Part shown: positions 24,890-36,961 of the stretch, piece by piece
Position numbering within the stretch: the first letter of the stretch is position 1
Layout: each line of letters opens with the position of its first letter
Assembly (NCBI GenBank): GCA_020465985.1
Contig: JAANYP010004771.1
Location: 896,432-960,431, forward strand
Direction: 5' to 3'
Source of the DNA: Centrapalus pauciflorus
Taxonomy: Eukaryota; Streptophyta; Magnoliopsida; Asterales; Asteraceae
Length of the DNA stretch: 64,000 nucleotides
Position numbers and translations under genes: made by a program
Notes under the pieces: model-generated
Databases searched by the model: none
What the model saw: only the letters and a program-made list of their open reading frames with translations
What the model was told of the DNA's origin: nothing

Positions 24890-25060
24890 GGGATGGGGGA
24901 AATTAGGTATGAGTGGTGTTATGTAAGTGTGAAGTCACGGGTTCGACTCCCATCGGAGGCATGTTGGAAATTAGGTGGTGAATGTAAGTTCTGAAGTCCT
25001 CACTTGGGGCAGAGGGGTAGATTAGGAGTAGGATTAGGCTATTTTGCTTCAAAAAAAAAA
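24890..25060 (+). repeat. SINE with B box and A-rich tail
   Basis: An A-box-like segment (taggtatgagtggtg, about 24904) is followed by an exact B box, gggttcgactccc (24939-24951). The body is shared with the copy at 4.3 kb. The 3' end is a run of 10 A (25051-25060). The order fits a tRNA-derived plant SINE. The left end and target duplication are not clear. Confidence 0.65.
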
Positions 25061-26424
25061 ATCAAACCTACCACAACTCTTTTCACCCTTATATACCTAT
25101 CATACCATATCATACCCCTACTCCAACCACCGATCTACTCATCCACCAAATCTATCATATCATTTTCTCACCCTTACATTACACGTACTCATCCTACTTA
25201 ATATCATCCTACCATATTATACCTAGACCTTGTTTTTAACCCATTCTACCTAATACTACCCCACACATACCACCCATATACGACACCTGGTCCATCTTAA
25301 TCCCACCACATCGAATATTATTTTGCTTATTTATTAAAAATTAATATTAAATCTTATCATTTTAAGACATTTGTTTTTTAAATTTATGAAAAATAAAAAA
25401 TAAAAAAACATATTTAAAATATTTTTATCATTCACAAAAAATTAAAAGTTATTAATAATATATTTTGGTCATTTGTCATAATCATACACTAATTTTTTGA
25501 CAGATTTAAATCTGAATTTCGTTCTTTTCTCGCTAACCAAAACAACCTACAATATTTGGATTTAGAAAACATTATTTGAAGTTTATTGTTTACAGATAGA
25601 TTACATAATCTATTTTTTTTTTTTAATTTTACATTTAGAATAACTAATAAATTAACAAATGTCAAACATATAATGATTACAAATAACACTACTGGATAGC
25701 GTCAAATAATGGATAGAGTTGATTATTTTGTTAATGTAATTTAATAATTTATTAAAAATAATGACTTGTATTTATTTTTATTATATTTTAAAATAATAAT
25801 AATTTAGAATTATTTTTATGATGAAACATAAATGTGACACGTGACAAAAAGTGTTCTTCTTTATTTATATATATAATACATAAAAGATTTTGCTATAACA
25901 AAAATATCTTTATTGGTGATTATTAACTTAAAAATTGTTAAGTGAAATGACAACCATTATAAAATATAAACATTCTGGTAATTATATGATCACAAAAAAA
26001 AAGTCAAAAATATTTTTTCCTCTAATAAATGTAAGGGGTAATTGCATAAAATTATAATATACTTTACTTTAATTTTTATTTCTATGTCAACCAATCAAAA
26101 GACGAAATAAGGAGAGAAAAATATAGTACATATATCAATTCTGAATAAATAGTTACTCCATTAGGAAAAAAAAAAGAAAAAAGAAAAAGAAATAATGAAC
26201 CGGTCAAGGCAGGACCATGTTCCCTTTCCACATTTGCAGGATCATGTGGCTGTGCTGGCCTCCAAGTTGCTGCTAACGTATCAATCCAATCCTTTTGACT
26301 TTCACTGACACATGTGACCCCTCCATCCACGTCAACCAACCACGTGGCCACGTGGAATTTTACTTTACAAACACATTTTTTTTATTTATACTTATCTAGT
26401 TCATACTTCATACCATAACGTTAA
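25061..26424. other. AT-rich intergenic DNA between ABA2 and VPS60
   Basis: No gene is supported. Near 25834-25890 the minus strand has a degenerate Helitron-type start beside gtcacgtgtcac. At 26327-26355 a cluster of ACGT-core motifs occurs (separate entry). The minus-strand frame at 26082-26351 is not recognisable as a protein. Confidence 0.4.
26327..26355. promoter_or_regulatory. Paired G-box/ABRE-like motifs
   Basis: Two CACGTG palindromes lie 8 bp apart in ccacgtggccacgtgg (26340-26355), with another ACGT core (ccacgtcaac) just before. G-boxes bind bZIP and bHLH factors and, with a suitable context, act as abscisic acid response elements. The site is about 2.1 kb upstream of the ABA2 leader and 1.2 kb beyond the VPS60 3' end. 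The motif is certain; a regulatory role is inference. Confidence 0.45.
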
Positions 26425-26703
26425 TGGTTTACTGAAAAGAACAATATGGTTTTTACATTTTCATTCATTAATTGTTTTTTTTAATAGTCCTCAAATCAAT
26501 TTAATTCCTTCCAGTTTTGTAAAATTTGTCTATTAGAATCGGTTACGATTGGTAAACCGAGTTTTTAAAAACTAAGAATCCAGATTCTAATAACCAAATT
26601 TCACTAAACCGAAAAGGAAAAAAAATAAATTTAAGTACTTGTTCAGGAAGAAAATAACGTAGAAGAACGAAAACTAAAAAAACATGTATTTTATAATAAA
26701 CCC
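26425..26703. mobile_element. Foldback MITE family 1, copy 2
   Basis: The element is a 279-bp imperfect palindrome, tggtttactgaaaagaac ... tttataataaaccc, with a central ttacgattggtaaaccg motif. It is flanked by 9-bp repeats TAACGTTAA (26416-26424) and TAACATTAA (26704-26712), one mismatch. It belongs with the copies at 7693, 33635, 54925 and 55617. Confidence 0.72.
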
Positions 26704-27539
26704 TAACATTAAACCAAAACATAAGCAACGCTTGTTTTCATGTTATGTCATAACATAATTTAAAATTCTTTGCATCAATTGCATTTTGATTTTGACCGAT
26801 TAAAGGAGTAAAACATGTCACATCACATGTCAAATAAACCAAACCAAGCATGCTGATATCTGAGAACCACTGGATGCTGCTATAGTCCGATACACAATCT
26901 TTAAGCAAATACTTGAAAGTTGGGCTTTGGGACTCAAAACAGGGTTAACCGATTCCGGCCCATTAACTTGCACGGACAATAAGAAAAAATTAAAACATGA
27001 TTTATCTATCATTTTTTAAGATTTAATATTATATTTTTTTTAAAAAAAAATGCGTTTTAGCTTGGTATTTTAAATGAAGATCATTTTAACATGTCCAACC
27101 CGTTTGGTCCGCCGGGTTAAAATTGTCACCCCTCCAAATTCATATTCTGACCGGGTGGAAGCTGTCAATTGGTCAGCGCACATTCTTAAACATTAACATT
27201 GCCAAAACCAACTGAAAATGTTCATAACTCACAAGGCAATGGTCGCTAATGATTCATGACTGTAAGGCTGAAAACGGAAAATAAATTGAAAACAAGACTC
27301 ATGGATGCCTGGAGGTGGAGGTGGTGTTTTTACAGATGAATATGATCCAAAAGGCACGTCTACGTAAATACAGTATAAATTATTTAGAGTTGTCAACAAA
27401 ATCATATACATGCCCTTGTACTGAATCCTGAGTGCAAGTAAATGTAAGCAATTTCGGATTATGCACACTATTGTTTACAGAGGTTAAAACATCATACGGC
27501 CGGCGGAAGAATGAACAAACGATATATGCACACTCCCAC

Positions 27540-30500
27540 TTAACTACGAATAGATGCATGGGGGACAGCAGGTAAACCAAGTTCATCCACACCCTGTAAA
27601 GCAAACATAGATAGAGCAGCCATATTAACGTTATTTGGATACACACACACACACGCTGTTGGAATGGAGGTGAAAGCACAAAATCTCAAAAAGAGCGCCA
27701 TGGAACACTTGCCATTTTTGGATGTACCTCAAGATTGCCACATTTCCATTTAGGGAAAATTTTCATGATAGAATTACTTAATTCCCCACATATCAGTTGT
27801 CACATAAACTAATGATATTGATTTGGGCTTACAAGATTAGCATATTTTGTCATTATTGTGGCATGCAAATTATGTGGCTAAAAACACAACAATTTTTTCA
27901 TGGGTTTGAGGGTAATGAATGACTAACATAAGAATGACGATGCTTCACAATTACCTGATTGTTAACTTTACCAGCTGGTACTGCATGTCCGCTCGGTGCT
28001 GAAGGCAGGTTCAGTTCTTCGTTCAGATCGGGCTCGTTATCAGGCTGGAGATATGAAGGCACCCCTTCACCTTCAGTCTCCAGCCCCATGTCAGCCTCAA
28101 GAGCATCAAGTTCTGCATTGTGGGCCGTACCAAATCCAAAGCGTAAATTTCAAGTACATGATCCAAATTCATTGGAGCAAATGTAGAATAGATAACGTAG
28201 AACTTTCTTTGGGGCATTCATTGCTTTTGTAAGCATCAACACATTATTATCATGGTAACAGTTGACAGAATGAAATAATATATAGTTATATTATATATAT
28301 TTTGGCAGGAAAAACCCAACGTGCATGTTGAAAAAGTGTGCTTTTTGTAAGGCACAACCATTTCATGCAGGAATTGGCAATCTACTGCTGTGTATTGTAC
28401 AATGCACCAAATAGTAATGTCCCATGAAGTGAAGTTGATTAAAAAAGAAAAAAGAAAAAAAAGTGCTTACCACCCATGAGTTCCTCTTCGTCAATATCAT
28501 CTGGCACACTGTAACTCCTACCCAGAGATTCTTGTATTTCATTGCTAATATCCATCATGTCCATCATTTCATCTTGCAAACTCTACAGATAAATAGATTA
28601 GACGGTCCATAATTATAAAATTTCCAACAAAATTTAGCATGATGAGAGAAATAAAATAATTATTGTACTAACATCAATGTCTTCAATCTTCACGGTCTTC
28701 ATCATTCCTTTCAACTCTTTGTTTGCAGATTTCAAAGCTGTCATCTGGAAGATACAAAATTTATGAATGACAAGAAATGTAAGTCGGCACACTATTGTAT
28801 CAGCTTGACAAAATTTTCTTCAACATATATCTCAAGTGGTTGTTTCACCCTAATGGAAGCCCAAAAAACCAACTAGCTCAAGTTTAAGGACACAAGTATG
28901 TCAACAAAAAGCATGATGACGTAGAAGGCCCTGTATCATAATGAGATCCTATTCACAAGCATTCTTTTTTCACTTCATTTCAAATTGCACAACTGCTTAT
29001 CCATGGTAAAGCCACCACAAATCAAATAGTAAGAGAGAAGCACAATTTAAAGATAATATCCAAATACAGTAACAACAAAAACTTAATAATTCCAAAAGCA
29101 TACCGTTTGCTGAGCATCTTTAATCCCCTCTGAAGCAAATGCAACCTGGTCTAGGTTAAATGTTTGATTGTATAGCATATCACGTTGTCCTTCATACCTG
29201 CCATGAATCATTAGAGGTTGTAGATTAAATTACATGAGCAAGCATGTACACACATGTACACCACTTAATAACGAAATAAAATGTTGTTCCCATGTTTTCC
29301 TATTATTTTCCAAATAATATTTATCAGTTGCGAGCTTATCTTAAAAGTGTAATGTACCCAAAGACGAGATAAAAAAATCCCGTTAAACTATTATGCAACC
29401 AAAGATGAACAGCCTACATTCTTTTTTGCTTAAGAACTCTCATTGCTCGAGCCTTCACAGCTTCTTGAGCGGGGCCAGGCCTGGTTTTTTTAATCTGTTC
29501 TTTATATCTAGCAAGTTCCCCATCGAGCCGTTTGATCTTCTCATCCACTGTTTCACCTCTTTTATTGATCTAAAAATAGTTGCAAATATTAATCAGGAAT
29601 CCATATAAAAGATAACCAAAACGAAAAAATATCTACTTGATAAGATCTAGAGAATGTTATTAAATGAGCATAAAAAACTGCAGGACTTTTCAGGTATGCA
29701 ACTAATAAGAAACCCCCAAAGTAATGATTCCATCAGATCTACTTACGATCTTGTGAAATCTAACATAAAAAGATATCATTATCACTTATATAGCGTCAAT
29801 AGGATTTTCTTGCTGGGTCATCACACCCTGAAGCTTTTCAGCTCATGGTATTAAAGTGAGGGAGAGACTTGCAGTTTCATTAATACTCGAATATATTGTC
29901 ATGAAATCTCACATTTTCCCAATACATTTTGTTGAAACTTGTATCATGGCAACATAAGGTTCAGAATAGTATTTTTCTTGACCATGACCAGGTACATGGC
30001 ATCCACTAAATCACGTAAAGGGTTTGTATTGATGCCATTCACTTTTCCAAGATTTTCATTTTCCACTCTCGCTCAAATATTACTTTAAAGTCTAACGATT
30101 ACTTTAATGAACCTCAAGTTTCTAACCAACTTAAAGTACATTCGCAAGATGTAAAATATTGCTTGCTGATGAGTAGAGTAGATAACAAGATAGTAAATCC
30201 TGCAAACAGAAATCATAATTTAGCACTTTGACATGCCTTGTATTTGGAATTCAGGTTACAATTCCTCATAGTTTTTTATACATCAGGTAGGAGAGTAGTA
30301 TATGCTTGCTTGGAGAAACAAACCATATATCAACACACTCATTGACTCATCTGTGCCAGTGTGTTTGCAAATGGATAATTGCTCCTTTGATCTATCAATA
30401 AGCTGCTTTAACCCATTCAATACTTTCAATAGATGTATTCAATTCATACTGTACCTCATCCTGTGCTATCTGACAAGATATTGGGATATCATACAACTTT

Positions 30501-31196
30501 TACACTATGTTCTCCGACTGGACTGGAACAAACGGGAAGGGAAAGAAGACAAACACAAAGAAAGATGGTGTTTGGAGAATACGATTTCTCTTCCTTTCTC
30601 TTGTTTTCTTCTCAATTTAAGGAGGAAACGTTTTAGGGCGAATCTCCTTTTCATCTTCCTCCCCAAAAATTTGATGGAGAACACGAGTTATTTATCCTTC
30701 CTTTTCTCTGGATAAATTACATTCTAGAACACAGTTTTAAATCCCATGACGAGGATAATGGATCACCAACATCACCCAAAATAGCATAAGAATTTCATAT
30801 TGTATGCATGAGTTTAAATGAATAAGAAATTGTTGTAAGTAGGGGTTTTACTAAGGATTTAGGATTCTTCAGCCCACGTATTCAGTTCTTTGACATATTG
30901 TTTTCCAGACCTACCTATTTAGGGTTTACCACGCTTAAATCTATAAACACCTTGATATACAAATAAAATTCTTAATCAGTAAAAAAGAAATCAAATCCTA
31001 AACTGACGAAATAGAACACCGGACACAATTACTCAATTAATAATCATAATAATAACCTCAGATACTACCACTGATCGAATTTGATATACCCAAGAATTGT
31101 AATAAATCGAATGAAAGAAAAGAGTACCCGATCAGAGGCGTCATTAAGGGAAGGAGGCGGTTCTTTATCTTTCTTAACGCCGAACACTCTCCTCAT
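27540..31196 (-). CDS. VPS60: ESCRT-III-related protein VPS60 / CHMP5
   Basis: Seven coding exons (31196-31128, 29569-29418, 29197-29104, 28744-28673, 28582-28471, 28112-27955, 27593-27540) join in frame to 236 aa, against about 235 aa in Arabidopsis as I recall. The protein is an SNF7-domain, coiled-coil accessory subunit acting at late endosomes, where CHMP5/VPS60 binds LIP5 and tunes VPS4. Recognised segments in order are MRRVFG at the start, the basic helix TRPGPAQEAVKARAMRVLKQ, MYEGQRDMLYNQTFNLDQV, MTALKSANKELKGMMK, the acidic ELDALEADMG, and a C-terminal LGLPAVPHAS-type tail. The net charge shifts from basic to acidic, as in all ESCRT-III subunits. Every splice site is GT-AG. Intron 1 is about 1.56 kb and contains only an accidental frame (30302-30715). 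Confidence 0.95.
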
Positions 31197-31289
31197 CGCT
31201 CCTTTACTTCAAAATTTTCGTTCTTTTTTTGCTGATTCTAGGGCTTCTTTTGAAGTTAAATCCCCAATTTGTAACCTACGTGGATAAGG

Positions 31290-32464
31290 AACAAAGTCAA
31301 CGAGAGATCTTGCGTCTTCTCTTTCCTTCGAATGTGCAATTTCGATGAATTGGCGAAGAAGGTTTTTTGTTTTTAGCTGGGTTTTGATACCCTCAAGGCG
31401 TCAATCTCTGTGTCTGAGTAAATTTGGATGATTCGACCTGCGTTTGAAAAAATGCTGTAGCGTTTTGGAAACTAATAATCAGATAATTGTTATAACAAAA
31501 AGTGCTGCAGAAAATGTAGTGTTTGGTTTAGCTTCTGCTGTTTGATATCATAATTATCAAATAATCAGTTTTTAAGGTGTTTGGACTTGCGTTTTTACTT
31601 GTAAAATGACCAAATAATCACTTATGAAGCAAATAAGCTACAATTTTTAACTTATGAAAAAGTGTGGTAGGACAAACGCTAAACGCAAATAATCACTTAT
31701 TAACGTATGCAATCCAAATACTTTAAACCAATTATTTGCGTTATTGTAACGTAATAAGCTAATAATCACGTTTATAACGCAAAACCAAACACCCTCTAAA
31801 CAGTCCCTGAGCTTTTACCGAATGAAAATGAAAGAATCAAAATATATTTTAGCGCATATAGACCATTTGTAATTGTAAAGATATTCAAATAAAACTTTAT
31901 ATAAATTAAATCATCATATTTTATGATCAAAGGACTTTGTTATTTTTTTGACTATTTGCAAAACAATTTATATTAATATTTTATCAAACACTTTAATACT
32001 TTATTTAAAGTTTTTAACTCATTTAAATTTGACTTTGAGAGCTAATCGGATCCCGAATATATTTTTAATTTTAGATTTCGTTTCGTTATATAAAAAAAAC
32101 TAGTTGTAAAATGATCCATCTTTTCATCTTCGTTACTCTAGTATGTTTTGGCAAGTCATTTGACTCATGCAAACTTATTTCATCGTATCCTTGTAAGGAC
32201 AAGAGAGTAGTATCCTATTTTTCACACCACACCAAATGCAATATCAGTTTTTTTTTTCTATCCTCTCATCACAACCCAAATATTTTTCACACCTAAAGAA
32301 ATACATTGTCCACCCTACTTGAAAATCATTTTCTTTTTTAATCTTTAATATAACAATTCCAATTAATCAAACATTAACTTTTCATTAAAAAAAAATAAAA
32401 CATTATAATACTTTAACTAAAAATACAATACGTAAACATAAAATCTTGAATCTTAAATTAAAAA
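31290..32464. other. Upstream region of VPS60 and intergenic DNA
   Basis: The first 100 bases or so should hold the VPS60 leader and promoter (minus strand). From about 31500 to 31795 several taataatcac / caaataatcactta motifs recur in both orientations, ending in aaccaaacaccctc. That is the look of a decayed terminal-inverted-repeat element, but its left end could not be fixed. No coding is supported. Confidence 0.35.
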
Positions 32465-32866
32465 TGGTTAATATTAAAAAAACTCTACGAACTATCATGA
32501 ATTTATCGATTAAGTCACTATACTTTTTTCTGGATGTTTAAATCCCTAGACAATTTTTTGTATTATTCAAAAATATATATTTGACCTGTATAGCAAGTCA
32601 TTAATCGGTAAACGGTACAGTGACCTAAACAATAAAAAAAAAAGTTCAGTGACTTAATCGTGAAATTTGAAAAAGAAAGTTGATTTTGTTAATAATAAAC
32701 TATTCGAGTAACTAATTATTTTACCTGTTAAGCAGGTAGCAGGTTAAAATATATAATTTTGAATAAGACAAACTTTGTTTAGAGACTTAAATACTCGGAA
32801 AAAAAAAGGTCAGTGGCTTAATCGATAATTGCATAAAAGTTCGTGAGGTTTTTTCAATATTAACCC
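32465..32866. mobile_element. Mutator-like MITE
   Basis: The inverted termini are tggttaatattaaaaaaact and, from the right, gggttaatattgaaaaaacc. The symmetry continues about 60 bp (tatcgattaagtcac mirrored by gtggcttaatcgata). Exact 9-bp repeats AATTAAAAA flank it (32456-32464 and 32867-32875). The 402-bp element is non-coding. Both flanks carry copies of atcttgaatcttaaatta, so the insertion lies in or made a local repeat. The AT-only duplication tempers confidence. Confidence 0.7.
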
Positions 32867-33634
32867 AATTAAAAAATACAATATGTGAACATCAAATCTT
32901 GAATCTTAAATTAAAAAATACAATACGTAAAATATTACAATTCAAATGTGAGGTCGTATCTTGAACTATTCACAAGAATAGTCCTTTATTCATTTGAAAC
33001 CTTTGTCGGAAATAAATTGGATTGTATAAAGGATTTTCACAAAAATAATAATGCATTAGACGTTCATATGCGACTTCACAGATTTATATAATTTCATAAC
33101 AAAATTGGATCGTCTGGACTTTCACTTATCGCTTGAACAAGACCATCCACTGATGACGATGATGAATCATAGTCATTGTCTGAAGATAATATATCAAATA
33201 TATTCATATGGAAGTGGAAAGGAGTGGGGTGGCATCACCGATGGGGTTTCAAGGTGAGGGAGGGCGGTGTTCCATGTGCTGAACCGTAGCCATGTGGGTT
33301 CTCCAAGTCCAAATCGCAACCACTCTTCGTACTCTAATCAATAAAATGCTTAATTCCTACTTCAAATTTATAAATATGTTATTTTTAAGACATTTTTATC
33401 TTTTATTTTCTCACTATTTGTATTTATGAGTTTTTCTTAATTTCTTCCATGAAATTCTATCCAACAATTTATGTCACTGTCTATAAATTGTGATAACCAT
33501 CCATATTTCTCTCAACCAAATCTCTGTCTTGATAATAGCATGGTGTACAAATTGGTTTGGTTGGAAATTGTAAATTGACTCTCACCTTGAGCGAATAATA
33601 TCATTAAATTATTATGTTTATATCATTTTCAAAA

Positions 33635-33940
33635 GGGTTTATTATGAAAAAAACTAACATGTTTTTACATTTTTTGCGTTTTCGTCCCTCCATGTTATTT
33701 TTTTTCATAAAAAACCTCAAGTTATTCTCTTCTTATTGGTTTAGTGAAATTTGGACATTAGAACCCGGTTTTTCAAGTTTTTAAAACCCGGTTCACAAAT
33801 TATAACTGGGGTCTAATGTCCAAAATTTTACAAAACCAATAAGAAAAGAATAACTTGAGGTTTTTTATGGAAAAAAATAACATGGAGGGACGAAAACACA
33901 AAAAACGTGAAAACATGTTGGTTTTTTTCATAATAAACGC
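33635..33940. mobile_element. Foldback MITE family 1, copy 3 (best preserved)
   Basis: The element is a 306-bp near-perfect palindrome. The left arm begins gggtttattatgaaaaaaac and the right arm ends cataataaacgc. The arms meet at 33775-33795 in cggtttttcaag/aaaacccggtt. Exact 9-bp duplications TTTTCAAAA flank it (33626-33634 and 33941-33949). The RNA would form a hairpin of about 145 bp. It is non-coding. Confidence 0.85.
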
Positions 33941-34384
33941 TTTTCAAAATGCATCAATATAACTGGGGTGTTTTTGAACATTAAACGAGATATTGAAGAT
34001 CTAAAGTAATTATGAACAATATGATTTTCTTGTAGGATGAATATTATTGGTTTAAGATTTTAAGGAGACGTTTGGTATGTAAATGAAATCTATAAGTTTT
34101 TTCAACCAATGTTGGTTACAATAAACAGATGTTGACATAAAAATAATGAAGGAAAAATTATTATGTGTTGTTTGTTTTTTATGAGGTCAATGTCTGCAGT
34201 TTACAGTCTTGGTTGCAAAAGTCTACGGTCAGAAAGGATGAGCTAAATGTTTGCAGTCTGCAAAAAGAAAATTGTTTGTTTTTTGAAATCTAAAAAATAA
34301 TTTGTCAAAGTTTATTTTTAATTTTTTTTAATCAAAAAACTTAACCAGTTGATTTTATATGGAAAATAAATTTCTTCAAAATCT

Positions 34385-34500
34385 ATCCATTCTATTAAAA
34401 AAGTAAATAGATTCCACTTGAAACTTAACTAGACCACCAATTGGCGACTTGGCGTATCTTCTTTCAACACGTGTTAAATTAATTAAATAGTTAAGTTAAT
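34385..34500 (+). repeat. Helitron 5'-end relic
   Basis: The sequence atctatccattctattaaaa followed by aagtaaatag resembles the shared Helitron start (TCTATCTATACTATTAAAAG), and an acacgtg motif follows. No matching CTAG terminus was found. Confidence 0.35.
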
Positions 34501-34617
34501 AGTATAAGAAACCATTAAAAACAATTGTATCAAGTTGTCTTGATTAAATATATTTGCATATGATCTATTTCTTGAAAAATAATGAATGATGTTATTTAGA
34601 GTATTTGTGTTCTCCTT

Positions 34618-34621
<4 letters not shown>

Positions 34622-34694
<73 letters not shown>

Positions 34695-35109
34695 CAGGTT
34701 CATCAGCGTACCTATGAGATTCCAGCGTACCCAGCGTACCCTAATGTGAATGATCATTCACATATATTTTTTTTGAATAGACGTGTATAGGACACCATCA
34801 TAAGACTTTTTTTCAAAAGGGGCAACATCATAAATCTTGTGAATGGTAAAAAAAATCATGTGAATGATCATTCACACCATTCACATGGTATCAAATGACC
34901 ATTCATATGGATGACCATTCACATAAAAATGCATTGAGCATTCACATAATTTTTAAGGACACAGAAAGTGTGAATGTATGTGAAATTCATATATCATGTG
35001 TATAACATTAATTTAAACATGGTTATGAGAAAAAAAATTAAAAAAAAGTTTTTTAAGGTTGGTACCTTCGGGTGCACTTGATTTCGAGAGGTACCTTTTT
35101 GAACCTGAA

Positions 35110-35146
<37 letters not shown>
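34622..35146. mobile_element. TA-tract-embedded inverted-repeat element, copy A
   Basis: A core of about 423 bp (34690-35112) lies between a (TA)n tract of about 34 units on the left and one of about 17 on the right. Its termini are inverted: gaatcaggttca ... tgaacctgaatc. The interior is rich in tgaatgatcattcaca-type palindromes. Read on the minus strand it is a relative of copy C at 60607 (gattcaggttcaaaaaggta against gatttaggttcaagtgagta). It is non-coding. Confidence 0.7.
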
Positions 35147-35148
<2 letters not shown>

Positions 35149-35339
35149 TTGTTCACATTAATAAATTTATGTTATTTATCATGAATATCTATAAAGTTAA
35201 AGATAGTAAATAAAATAAGTAATTCATGTTGGTGATTTATCACCAATATTATTTTAGTGTAATGAGATAACTTGTTTGATCAAAATAATCTTATTACATA
35301 TAAAACAAGTTGGGATGGTGCGGAGTGCACACTTGTTTA

Positions 35340-35625
35340 ATATTGTTTGAGATTAATTACCAGGGGTTCGGGGGCAGCGCCCCCGATAGCGGGGTTCCAG
35401 GGGGCGACAGCCCCTGGCGGGGTCCAAGGGAAAATTTTTTATTTCGACTAATATTGCTATATAAAATTTGATGCAAAATTTGGTTGAATCCGAATTGAAC
35501 CCGAAATTCGGATGAATCCGAATTGGACCCAAAATTCGGTTGAATCCGAATTTCGATTGCATTTGGCGATTAAAATGGCAGTTAGCCATTTTGGCGGTTC
35601 CCGCCAAGTTAATACCCGTCGTTTT
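35340..35625. repeat. GC-rich hairpin pair and TTCGG-repeat block, retroelement-like relic
   Basis: In otherwise AT-rich DNA, 35363-35376 reads gggggcagcgccccc and 35397-35417 is a second palindrome (ccagggggcgacagcccctgg). Then 35478-35560 holds three degenerate repeats of a unit around ttcggttgaatccgaattg. Paired GC hairpins of this kind are familiar from untranslated parts of plant LTR retroelements, but no LTR, primer site or coding confirms it here. Confidence 0.45.
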
Positions 35626-36512
35626 TGGTCATTTTAGAAGGTACAAGAAATCAAAAACATTTTGATATTCTCTGTTCGTTTTTCTGAGTTTTATTCGATT
35701 GGGATTTCGATTGTACCATCGAAATACTTCAATCTGAAAGTGAATCACGACTCTCAGATTTTCCAAGTTATTTTTGCAATCCGTAATTTCTACAATCCAT
35801 AAAGTTAATTGAACCAACTCCACATATAAAATGTAATTAGATATTAAGTTTGTCAATATTAATATCTTATCTATGACTATTCTTGTACCATAAGATCCAA
35901 TCACAAATCATTAGTTTTTTAACATGTATTTCTCTTAGTTACTGCAATTTATATTTTTATATAATAAACTAATTATATAATATTTTAATACAAAAATTCA
36001 ACATTTAAATCGAAAACTACAATGTTTCATGTTTCTAACGTTTATAACCATAAAAAAACTAAATGATCCCTTATCTTGTTAAATGATGGGAACCTGGTAA
36101 GATAATTGGATGTAGGTAAAATGTGATATGGAATCGTCAAATATAACTACTTACCGATCCTACACCTATTTAAATCAAAACTTTAAAAGGAATCACAAAT
36201 TGCATGTTCCTGTGATCGTGATTTTAACAACTACGAGATATTTTATTGAATTAACCCAAAAACACACCTAAATAAGTCAAAAAAATACAAATAAAAATGC
36301 CTCGAGTAGATATTAAATCCGATTAACTATTTTGATAATTTCACTTTAGTAAAAAAAAAAAGGGAATATTGTTTTTAAATCGGATAGGGTGTTAATATGT
36401 ACCTATCAATTCACATGTTCAACTGGTATGATTGAAGCAAAAAAAAAAAAAATAACAGATGAAAAAATAATCAATTTAAATATAACTATAATAGAAATTT
36501 TAAAACTATGTA

Positions 36513-36567
<55 letters not shown>
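36513..36567. repeat. (AAT)n microsatellite
   Basis: About 17 uninterrupted AAT/ATA units lie between 36513 and 36567. Confidence 0.95.
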
Positions 36568-36568
<1 letters not shown>

Positions 36569-36661
36569 GATGACGATCACGATGATGTGTTTGTATTTGT
36601 CCAAAAATGGCTTGCATAATATACAAAACTACTAACGTATCTAAGTAATACAAGTGACAAA

Positions 36662-36961
36662 TCTATCTATACTATTAAAAGAGTAACTAAATGACACATG
36701 ACAAGCTCTCATTTAATTTGCCACATGACATCCTCTCATTTAATTTGTCACATGTCGCTCTCTCCTTTTGCCACGTCATTTACTGATTTTATTTTTAAAT
36801 TTTAAAGCAAATCAAATCTATGTAAATCTAATATGGATTAATTTAATAACTAACTAACTAAAATTAAGCAAATTTTATTATTCATATAATTATTATATTA
36901 TACATATATATAAATATCAATTTCTAAAGTTAACCCATGTAATACATGGGTAATAACCTAG
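36662..36961 (+). mobile_element. Non-autonomous Helitron, compact copy
   Basis: It starts A|TCTATCTATACTATTAAAAG and ends with the hairpin cccatgtaatacatggg plus CTAG|T (CTAG at 36958-36961), 300 bp in all. The host bases A and T around it fit Helitron insertion. It is the cleanest member of the set with those at 5322, 10594 and 62551. Confidence 0.82.

Noticed and set aside
24939..24951. Possible tRNA gene (B-box match)
   Set aside because: There is no cloverleaf around it; the shared body and A tail fit a SINE better.
30302..30715. 137-codon plus-strand frame
   Set aside because: It lies in VPS60 intron 1 on the opposite strand, with no recognisable domain.
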